Positions 26,001-38,000 of a stretch of 64,000 bases of DNA are shown here, in pieces. The notes under the pieces are model-generated. The model saw nothing but the letters and a program-made list of their open reading frames with translations. It did no database searches and was not told the origin of the DNA. The position numbers and the translations under genes were made by a program. Source of the DNA: Angiostrongylus vasorum (Eukaryota > Nematoda > Chromadorea > Rhabditida > Metastrongylidae); assembly GCA_018806985.1 (NCBI GenBank), contig JADANN010000164.1, positions 558,001-622,000 of the forward strand. The letters are read 5' to 3'. The number at the start of each line of letters is the position of its first letter. Positions within the stretch are counted from its first letter, which is position 1.

Positions 26001-29000
26001 ATACTGCTGGTAACATCCAAATTAAGAAAGAGGGTAGAAAACATGACAGAAACCAAAATGAAGGAAAGAATTTCAAACGATGTACCTGTTCAGGCTGTCC
26101 AGGAAACTGTTGCTGCGCGTAGGCACTAAACTGATGAAATGTCTGCGCGTTGAGTGCGTCCTGGATTTGCTTTCTGGAAAATTACTAACAGCGATAAATA
26201 CCATTGATCTTTATCATTTTAAACACTCTTAGCTTCCAATTTTAACCAGTTACAGTAACATTCTCAGAAATTCTAATGATTAAGAAATCGTATGAAAGAA
26301 CGCAGTGATTTCGAGACAAACACCACTGCTGAAATTGGCACAAATTTCACTTAAATGATGGGACATGTCAAAAGTACATATGGCTAACAGAACAAACATA
26401 AAAAAAAATAACCCGCATTATTTTGAAGGGTTTAGTTAGATAAGAAATCGCAAAACAAACACTAAAGTTTTGACTTATTATTTACTGCCTACTCTTTTTA
26501 GCGGCAGGGTATATTGCGAAATATAACTTCAACGAAGCTGAGATATTTGCAAAACTCTGGACCGCAGGTGCCTATGGTGGGTAACGAACGCGCTATTGTC
26601 CTTTCCGGGGAGTAGCGCGCTCACCACCACACCATGCGGGTCCTTCGTTTCGCCTGTCTCTCAGCTAGTTCTATTGATCTTTTGCCATCAGCAATCACCT
26701 CGTCAGCGGGATTGATCTGGGGGAGCCCCAGACCGGCAACGAACCCAGTTAAGCTGAGGCTGCAGTTATAATCACAATTTTGACTTATTATTCACTGCCT
26801 ACTCTTTTTAGCCTCAGCTTAACTGGGTTCGTTGCCGATTTGGGCCCCCCAGATCAATCCCATTGACAGGTGATTACTGATGGCGCTGATCGATAGAACT
26901 AGCGGAGAGGCAGGCGAAACGAAGGACCTGCATGGTGTGGTGGTGAGCGCGCTACTCCTCGGAAAGGACAATAGCGCGTTCGTTCCCCACCATAGGCACC
27001 TGCGGTCCAGAGTTTTGCAAATATCTCAGCTTCGTTGAAGTTATATTTCGCGAAACACTAAAGTGTTTCAACAACAGCCCACTCTTCAAGAAGAATTGTG
27101 TTCACTGGCGCAATAACCTACTAGTACACGACGAAATCCGTAAACACCGAAAAATGAAGAAAAGTTTAACAACTGCAACAAGTCCAATTAAACAATGCAC
27201 TTTATTAATGAACTTATTCCTAAAGCAACATTGAAAATGAAGTCAAAACAGCGTACTTTTGTGCTTCAAACACTTCCCAGCTCACAGTCTGTTCCGATCG
27301 CGTACTCAAATCCAATTGACGCAGTTCGGAGCTCTCGCTGAATTCGTGTGACATGATGGTTACCATAGATACAGACACTAATTTAGTTGTTATGCAAATT
27401 TCTTCGTGAGACGAAGCTACTCGTGAAGTAGAACGATTACGACTCCAACACTCTTCGAAAAAAAAACACCTATTGTAAGAATCATCCTTCTCCAAGGAGT
27501 CACATGTTATCTGCTGCACCACCAATGCTCTCGCTTTGCCTTTCTTTCGGCCTACGTTTTAAAAAGTGGTCTTCGAAATCAGTAGTCTCTAAAAGGACCT
27601 TTACCAGCTACGAACACTTTCGTGGTAGAACATGGCGGGTACGATACTTAATTTACCTCAAGCTTTTTTAAACAGAAGAATTAAGAATATCGAAGCTTCT
27701 TAAAGAAATCTCAAGTTGAAAGTGTGAGATTTTCAGAAAAATCCTTTCTTTTGTGAAACTTCACTTGGATTTCACTTGCAAAGTGTAACACAGAACAAAA
27801 TGCATAACCTTTCTCTTCATTTACTCTTGCGGTGAAGTTCAAATGAGCCTTCGGAAAAGGTAATCACGGGTTCGAATCTGGTCTGAGGTCTGAGTTTTGC
27901 AAATGTCTCAGCATCATTGTGGCTAACAATGAACACTTATGAAATGGAAGAATCGAGATTTGATAAACGTGTAACTAGTGAATATACGAAGTAACTAAGT
28001 CAAGAAATTGAAAACCTCTCCATTTCATTAATGCGAGAGTCGTGAAGCTTCTACGAATAATACTCACAATCAACACACCGCAGTTCAGCACCACAATCTT
28101 TCGCCAACAGAAAAGAACTCTGACGCAACTCCTAACCACAAGTAGCCACCTATGTATCACACATTCCCTTATATATAAACTTTCTGCAAAAAGTTAGCGG
28201 ATTGTTAAACACAAGCTTTCTACACAACAAAATATTAAATTGAAGAAACTCCAAACAAATCCACAGCAAAAGCGCAGTACGTAATTGGCAATGGGACGAG
28301 TGAATCAATACTTGAGGAAGAGCTCGGGAGAGCTAAGGGAAAATAACAAGACTGTAAATTCTTGCTCGTGCTTTTTATTTCCCCATCATGCACGCAAAAA
28401 ATCTTAATTAGACTGAAAATAAATACTTTGCTAATAAAAGAAACATGTCATAGTGTTACAATGAGGTGTAAACCGCAAACGCAAGGAGCTAGCTTGTGCT
28501 GAGTATGAGATGCAAGCTATTGAATGTTGAAGCAGGAACAGTTGAAAAGTCTGCAAAATTGCTACCAGAATTGTCTGGTAGGCCACTGCGAGTCATTGTA
28601 TAGGCCAGATATGCACCTAATCACCTCCAACGATGCCTAATGAATTCGAATTCATGGTGCATCGCTCAGGGACAGATTAACGCCGAGAGCATTATTTTCT
28701 TTTTTTTTTTTTTTACTTATTTCACTAGCATGCAGTATTTCTCATTGCAAGTGAAGCACATAGAGCAATCTATAGGTTATACTGGTTATTGTGTGTAGGA
28801 CATTTCAAATAGAAAGTCTGACTACTCACAGCCAATGAGGCCACGTTTACGCTTTTAATTGTCATGAAGATAATCGCAGTACCTCAGTTATTAAATTGCC
28901 TAACACCTCAGTGGAATTGAGCAGTCGCGCTATCTTCCAACAGTACTAAATTAAACATGTAACACTTTTAAGCCAGCAAAGTTGTCACTCACGAAGTTGA

Positions 29001-32000
29001 CTCAATGTGATCGCTTATGAATTTCTTGAACGGTGGGCACACACGATCCATCAAGAATACAAAGCTCGCCATGGAGTCAATACGAGATTGCTGACCAAGG
29101 TTACGCCACGCTTTCCTGAAAAATTTAGGTAGGAAGCAATAAACAGTTTCTTTCAAGTAGTTCTCTTAAATCGAAAGTTAATTATTATGGATGGGCAGTA
29201 AAAAACGGATGAGCTCATGTCATTAATTACAATTAGTACCAATATTAAGTTATTAAGTTAGTACAGAATTTCAACCATTAAGATGGCACATTACAACTCA
29301 GAATAAACTTCACTAATAGAAATAAGAAAGAATAAAATCTACAGATTTCTCTTAATCAGAAACATGTTTGCATAACACTATGGAGTTCTGAAGACGATAA
29401 AGTCGTTGGACGCAGTTTATAGCTACGCTTAGTTTCTGCAGCACTTCTCCCATAGCAGGTTGTCCACATGTTTGAAGAACTGGTAATCGGTAAGCAAGAG
29501 GCCCGCCAAGTTTGATAGATGAGAAAGAAGTTCGTATTCCGGAATAGTCGCGATTTTAGCATTGGGATGTGTATTTGTACACGGTCGTCATTGGTCCTTT
29601 TCTGTAAAGCAATTCGGGAAGCACGCATAGGAATTTCTGGTGCGTGTTGTTGATTTTCTTCATGTACATCGCCTCCGTAATGCTTTCACGTGGATTCAGA
29701 AAGCGATGAATGATCAAATCAGCTGCAGTCCACAACACAGTTAGGACGACCCTCTTTTGGTGCAACTGCGGCTTCGAGAAGTGCTGTGGAGCTTCATCTA
29801 GGTCCAACTACTAAGCCAATTTCCGCCCGCTACCACAGAGGATCCATTTTTCGTCTCTACATGAACCCTGGATTAATTTCCGAGCAACCTAATATGTGAG
29901 CAAAAAAAAGGGCATAGATGAAAGAAATGCTGAAAAATTTTTTGTAGTTTTTACAGTGTCATTAAGGTTTACCTTACACAACTTAGAACGAAAACATTTA
30001 ATCAGCACAAAATTTTTCGTGATCTAGAATAGAAAGAAGGGTAATCGTATTATAACTAAGTATACCTTTCGCGTTGACAACTTTTACGTTTATACTTCTC
30101 GACAGAACTTCATGGTTTTTCTCGGAATTATCTGGCTAAAGCAAACCGCAAATGGTAGAGTATTCAACATGGAGCGCTACCGTAGCATCCATCACAAAAA
30201 GTTATTATACTTGAACCAAAACAATGACGGGGACGCACTGGTAGGCCGCCAAAACTCACACTCATATCCACAAAAATATACCACAGCCTGCGCATCCATC
30301 TACGCTTAATAAAAGTTTTGTGAAATCAAAGCAATCAATATCAATTTGGTTGTCAGTCAAGCAAAATACGACGAATAACTTTAGGAACGACGCCAGAAAA
30401 CTGCAATTTTCCCCATAGAGAAATTATGTGGCCACTAGCAATTTAGGTGTCAATGTCAATCAAGAATCATCAAAGAAATATTACAAAACAAGAAACTGAA
30501 CACAGTTGAATGGTGTAGTGAGCTAGCTGGATGTGTGAATATGCAAACACTAATAACTTGAAAGATACTTCATACAGCGGTTAGAGAGAAGTCGATTTCT
30601 TAAGTATTGTTGAGCTCTGGGCTAGCTGATAATGAAACAGACTGCTGTAGTATGGATTGTCAGATAAAAAATAAATGACTATAAACGGAAAACCTCTATC
30701 AACAAGAACTGTTTAGTATAAAAAAGCACCGCAGAGTGGTCATCGAGCTTCATTCAAGCGGTGCTCGATGCCATCACGAAGGCCATATCGGACGAAGGAA
30801 GAAACTGGACAATTGACTCGGATCAATCCGTATCTAAGGAAGGCGAAGGCGCCGAAACTTTAGCCGAATAAAGTTTTCTTCATCAAACTCGTTTTAGCTT
30901 ACAATGAAAGAACACATGTTAAAAGATACTACTCAAAATCATTATTGAGCGGATTTTTTTACAATAATAAAGAGAGTGCAATAAGGCAGCCAAATGTAGA
31001 TTGAATTCTGTCTAAACCACCTCAAAAACCACATAACTACTACTTATTTGTTTCCAATTCATTTCTTTACTCGGTGCTTTCATTCTAACAAACGTAATTT
31101 GAAAAGAAAAAAAACTAATCCTAGTTGACCTTTGAGCAATGTGGGTATGGAAGGAAAATTTGGGCATTGCATGGATAGTGGCTGTGAAAACAAAAATCAC
31201 GTCTTTGTTCAACTCAGCAGTAGGAAATATACGAACAAAAAATACGTGCAAAAAATTTGGTACTATTCAGCTAGTACGCATTGATCACACCACTTCAAAT
31301 TTTAGGTAATCTAAAACCAGAGTCTATACGACAACGCGTAGCTAGAAGTGGGCTGACAACGCGAGGAAACGAAAAGAGCTCATACGACGAGATAGCAAAT
31401 CTAATAAGCGCACTCGATTTGGCACTCTTCTAAGCAACAGACAACCAAATTCGAAAGGGCAACTTCTTAGTTCTAATTTGGAAACAAGTGGTAAGTGATC
31501 ACGTATCTCTTATAGAAGGGATTTTAAGTGTAGCAGTCGCAAAGCTACATGAGAGGTCACCAAATGGTGAAGTTAGAGACATCATTTGATGACGATTAAG
31601 CTTTGACAACCTTCGTAGTGTATGCTACAACATAAAGCTATGAGGCCCACGGATTCTATAAGGAATTGGAGAAGTTTTGTAGGTAGAGTTTTATAGGTTT
31701 TATGGGTACACTTCCTAATTCGGGACAGAACTAGTGGTAGTAACAGAAGAACGTCCGGAGAATTTCACAATGACGGCGGAAATAGAAGAGGAAGAGCAAT
31801 GAGGCTGGGTTCCTAAATCTAGTCCACTTTTCAAAGTTTATGGCAACTCACTAGGTGAATGGTCCTGCAATCAAACTGTTCTCATCATCATTAACCTATG
31901 CCTTCCATTAAACGATGTCGATGTTGTCCCAAAGGTTGTTGAAATTGGATCAGTCCTCACGAAACGAAATCTCAAAATCACCACAGATACCGTTGCAGAC

Positions 32001-35000
32001 AATATTTTTTCCACAACAAAATTGACCAGTTTATCCAAGATTTCCACGAAAGTTCTGAAGAAGCAGAGTTTGAAACTTTTTTTTTGAAAGCCATGAATAC
32101 AGGGCTACTCTATGAACATGGAGCTTGCGAAACTCTGCAGAAAGGCAATAAAAGAATATTACAAGGATATATGAAAAACGAAAACAGCAAGATTAACCAA
32201 AGTTGCTGCATCGATGCTGACCACACTGCAAGAGTTAGAAACACTCTACAATACAAACGAGGTCGTTCGTTCGATCCCATGCAATAGAGTCACTATACCT
32301 TCCATCCCAACAGGGTCTGCAAACTTTGTACCAGACTTGTCTGGGAGAATAAGGCCTAAGACCACTGAGTTAATTAGTAAGCTCAATGTAAATCATTGTT
32401 TAGGACAGATATGCATTCTACAACCTCTACCGTGGTTGCTGACGTCGAATACATGGCGCATCCATCAAAGATTGATCAACAGCAAAAGCTTTTATTCTTT
32501 ATCGCTTTTACTGTATTGATTTTCGAACAACATCCGCAACGTCCACTGTGACACCCGTCATCATTAAAGCAAAACAAACGCCGTCCGATTTCCCAGAAAA
32601 ACAGTTCCTACATCCAAAGAGACAAAGTAGAACGGTACGCAGATTCTTCATAACATATTAGGAGCGGATACGTCACCAGCTTTCCGAACTCCAACTTGCT
32701 ATGTCGTCGATGGCGAAGTATACAGTAACTAATCCTTAAATCCGACTAAGTGAAGAACTTACAGCCGTCCTCATCAACACAGTGGCTCAGCTTTTCAAAC
32801 ATTACCTTACCGTAACAACAAGACGATTTTTTTGAACAAAAGGGATTTACATGACACCGGCAACTACTGTCCACATGGTCTTCCTTTATCAGCTCTTTAC
32901 TCCAATCTTCAACAGAACGTCGGACGAAGGATAGCTATACAAGAAAGTATGATTTCGAAAGTTCTTCAGTACGATAGATTACCACATGGCGAATATGAGG
33001 GCATAAGGTGTCACTACGCCTCACTGATGTCGACACAGAAGAAAGTGTTCGATTCAACTAAAACGGAAGCAACCACGAAAACTCCGGCCAACTTTAGCAT
33101 CTCTGCTCACTAAACAAGAGCTATTTGTGAAATACGGAAATGGCTAACAATGCGATACCACCTTGTTAAGATTATTCAGCGCCTTTCTAGAAATTGTCAT
33201 GCGAAATCTGGAATGAGCAAACGCGAGAGTGAAAGGCGATTACAGGAAGCCATACCACTTTCGTTTTTCAAAGGATATCATTCTTATAACACAATCACTA
33301 CCCAGTCAGAACAAATGCTAGCCAAATTTCAACATGCACATTGATGACCATAAGCAATAGATTTACGTTCCATACCAATCATGTTTAGTAGAACAAATAT
33401 CTATGTATGTCCCAGCCTTAAATATGCGAGCGAAAACTCTACATAACGAAGAACTTTGCGCCATAGATGAGCACTTAGAGAAGAACGATTGTATGGCATG
33501 GACACTTACATGAACATTGAAGATATATTCCATTGCATTCCTTTGAGACATTCCAATGCAATGAATATAACGCAATGAATATAATATCCTTCTTGACAAA
33601 AAAACTTAATTGTAGATATGTAAAAAAGTGGTTTAAAAAAGAAAATGTGTAGTAGAAAGAAATGAACGTTGCTTGCTACGCGATTATCTCGTTTAGAAAC
33701 AGTATTCACTAGTCAAGACACGAATACGATTTCCCACAATACTATTTACAATTGAAACGTTATGAAGAATGATTTTCTACATGTTCGATCTGATATGAGG
33801 TTGGTATAAAGCTTTAGGCAGCTAATGCTTCGGTTAAGATTATGAAGAATAATTTCATTGCCATGGTAAAATAGGAAAGAACAACACGAAGAATTCAGCA
33901 GCAAACAGTTATATCTGTACTGTTGAAAAAACTTTATTCTAAGTTGAACAGGTACATATCCTAGTTTTTTTAGATTTACTTTTACATGACCCGGTATCAC
34001 ATGATGTGCAGATCTCAGCAATTGTTTTGTCCGACTGGCTTCCTCGCACCCATGTCCTCGACGACTCTCGAATTTCCTTGTTGATTCGTTTGCTACTTCA
34101 TGAATAAATACGCTTGAATAATGGTCGAGTCAATTGTCGCTATCACCCTGGGATAGCTATGGTATGACGTTCCAAAAAAATTTTCGACAGGAAGTAATCT
34201 GACTTTGTGGATAACAGCGAGCTGTTCAAAGACAAATCTGCTACTGAACTCCCCATCTGGATGTACGGGATGCTTGTATAGTTCGTTGCAGAGTCGAACC
34301 AGAGTCTTCCGTGTACCTCTGCCACTGCGCTGCTCGCCTTGTCATAGCCGAATCCAAGAATAAATTGCAACTCTACGACATGTTAGAGGAAACCAAAAAT
34401 AACTTCGATGCAAAATAGGGTAAGATTTTTACAGTGTATCACTTTTGCAGGAAATTGTCAAGTATTTTATCGAATACTGTAGGCTTCAAATAGATAGAAG
34501 ATAGAACGTTAATGAATGGGTAAACAAAACAAGAAAGTAGTGAAGAGAGGTTACTTTGGCTTGGAAACAACTTTATTAGATGTGAGAATCGAGGACATAA
34601 CGTTGCAGTTGGAGAAAAAATTCCTCGCGCACAAAAGCAATAGACATGGTTGTAAATATTATAATAAAATTGACAAATGCAAGGAATAACAGAACATGCT
34701 ATGTTTAGAACAACAAATTTGTCGACCTCTGGACATCATCAAAACTAACAACAAATAGCTGAACAACAGCGATTGTCCGACAAGCAACCGTGCAATGCGG
34801 GCAAATATGTCCGAGGAGGACATCAATCTCCACGTCCCATAGGAAACTTGAACAACGCTGCGGACGCAAATCTCTGCTGTTTCTTCTCATGTGAATGACT
34901 TTTCATGAATCACTTTTTTTCCATTAGGCTGAGCTATTCGGAAAACAAAAAGCATAATTAACAAAAAACAATCATGAAGCTAAAGATGAAAAACAGAAAT

Positions 35001-38000
35001 AGGAGAAATTTGAGCCCAAGAAATTTTGCTCATTGGACAGCTGCTTGTTACAGTTTTAGTGGGGTAAAGACAACATTTATAAGAAGAAGGAAACTGGGAA
35101 ATCTACAAGAAATATAAAGTTATTGTCACGATAAAAAAAACAGCGCGAAAATTGGTGAGGTAGGAAAGCTTAAAGAACAACTAGAATTGATATTAATAAA
35201 CATCGAAGAAATTACGAAAACGAAGATGAAGCCCAAAACAACCACCCACTTTCCACCTCAAAATCCGCTTTTGTTCCCGTCAATTAGGGGCAATAAAGGA
35301 TTTCTTTTAATGAGACTACATGAAATGCACACCTTCAAAATACCTTTACGGATCGCATGAGAAGAATCGTTTTCACATAACGGTTGCAAAAACCTCACTT
35401 AGTTCTGAAAACACACTTCGTATGCAATAAAGTCATAACACATAGTTGAAAAGCCTCCCACTCCACATTAACGGATTCTCGACACTTCAGTTTTGGATGA
35501 CGACTACGTAGTATGTATGACACGTAATTTTATGATTTACACAGTCAATCACAACGTCGGAAGTTCCTAGCAAATTATAAGCAATCTTTTCTTGGAATGA
35601 AGTAATACAACCAGTCAGTAGCAGGAAAGTTATCGACATCATACAAGAGGTACGCAGAAAAGTGAGTCCAGGCTCGGTTTTGGAAACAGCTCGAAATAAA
35701 ACGAATGATACAAAACTTACCCCCACGCAACCTAATATGAGTCTTGTACGACTCAAAGCGGTACGAATGTGTTAACATAAGTTCCACCATAATCTTCCGA
35801 AAAGTTTCGGAATACTGGTCTCAACAGTTTGCTGCCCAAAGTTTTTTTTTTCTGGACTCCAAATTACGACGATCATCAATTGTCCACCTGGAAGGGCAAG
35901 GCAAGCTGCGAAGTTCAACAACAGCTGCATGCGGTAAGAACCTGAGAACACCTTGGCATAGCTATCTCTGAACCCCAACAAAAAACTTGGTCAGAAAGAA
36001 AAACTCCAGTAAAATGTAAATTATCGAGGCAAAAACTGCGCAAAAACAAAGCAGTAAAAAATGCAAAAAGAAAAAAAATTTAGAAAACAAATTCAATACG
36101 AGGAAAACGGCAAATGTGTCTGATGAAGATTTCTAAACATCGTTATTCAGTACTATCCATTAGTTTCTCCAATGGTTAATTGCCTCTTCGTGACTAGTGG
36201 TGCACGTTGGATGTCAAACTACGAAGTAGAGGTAGGGACTCAGCCCCCACTAAGGTAATCGAAGTTGAAAAGTTCGACACTTGCATCCAGAAGGCGAACC
36301 AACGAAAGAATGAACCAAAGCTATGGCTGAACCAAATGAATTGCTACCTACTAAAGCATTCACATCGAAAAGTGTGAAAACCCACCATATGGAAAAAAAA
36401 CGACGCCATAAAGTTTTTGTCGAGCAAAGCCTCTTAGCATCACTGGCGTGCGAAAAGCATCCTAATGACAGTCACTAAGGTAGCATGATGATTAACGATT
36501 AAAGTTGATGTAGATTATTAGCGTTACCCTGATCATTTTAAGGATGATCAGAGCAATCAATCAACTGAAGACAGTGGAATGCCAATGTTTAGAGAATCAA
36601 CGGAAACGACCTCTGAATTCAAGTGCTGCTAAGCAGTAACAAATTGCGCGATAGGCCCGTTCTTCCTTAGTCTTAATACTCTCGTTATTTTAATAAAATC
36701 TAAGAAAAGAATATGTTTGTGAATTAAAAATACGAGTCCACAGACGTACTATGTAAACAAAGAGACAGCATACGATATTGGACTGAAGTAAGATGGTTAG
36801 TTAACTTAGCTGTCTCGTTTCGAACATCAAAACACTAATCCACGTCAACCGAAAGGAACGTCAAATTTATTACCTCCTATGCTTCGAAAATCAGCCGCAA
36901 TACCCACTATGTTACACCCACGATTAAAAAATGACAATGTTTAGTATCACACAATGGATATACCAAACCTCAAAAAGTTCTTCTAACAGCTTACTATAAA
37001 AAAAGTAGCATACAGGAATATACAAGAAATTTCAACATTGGCATGTAACCAATTAAAAAAATAGCCCATTATAGAAGAAATTCAAGACTATTCAATATTT
37101 TTCTTCATTTTGTTTTATTTTACCCGTCTTCACGTCTACTGTGCGGATCCCAGCACTTCTCACATTCGACTCGTTTCCTCGCATTCATTGTCGACGAAGA
37201 TCTTCCAACTTTTACGCGTGGCTTCGGTTGCTGCTTGAGGATTTCCATTTCATCTTGAATGTTGTAAAATGCTGGTCGAGCAATTCTCTCTGGAGTCCGG
37301 AGATAGCCAAGCTGGAGTGTTCCCAATTGGATTGCAAAGAGTGGTTTTTTCTCCCCAGACAAGTCCGGTACCAATTTCCCGACTCCGGAGGGATGAGAGG
37401 GTTGGTTGGCCCAATGCGGAATCGAAATAGCACCATGTTCGTGATTTGATTATTCAATAGGAAAAAAACTATTGATTTGGATATCAAACTCAAAATCATG
37501 ATCATTAGTACATTTTAGCTAGGAAATTTTGAATTTCCAACACAACTCTGGTTTTTGACAGATGTTTTATCAAATCATCGAAAAGGTTTGTTTGAACTCT
37601 TATTTTTCCCGTATATTCTATTTTTCGGCGCCATGTAAGTCAAATAAAAAAGGATGAAAGCAAGCTTTTCTAAGACGCATATCAAAATGACAAAACGGAT
37701 CGTAAGAAAAGTACGAGCTTCTAAAAAAAATAATGATAGAAGAAACTGGAAAGAACAAGACAGGAGTTCTTTCGTGAGCACATGGAAATAACATTAATGA
37801 GGAAAAAGAAATTGGAAAGAGCAAGATATGAGTTCTTTCTTGAGTACATGGAAATAACATCAACGAGGAAAAAGAAATTGGAAACAGCTAGATATGAGTT
37901 CTTTCTTGAGTACATGGAAATAACATCAACGAGGAAAAAGAAATTGGAAAGAGCAAGATATGAGTTCTTTCTTGAGTACATGGAAATAACATCAACGAGG

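Noticed and set aside
27220..27525. 101-codon minus frame between foldback elements
   Set aside because: No domain, no splice sites that fit ACBD3, and the sequence partly overlaps a repeat shared with 16.46 kb.
35487..35790. Minus-strand ORFs with hydrophobic stretches and a GTAAGT donor
   Set aside because: No acceptor-bounded partner exon or recognisable domain was found in the flanking 2 kb.
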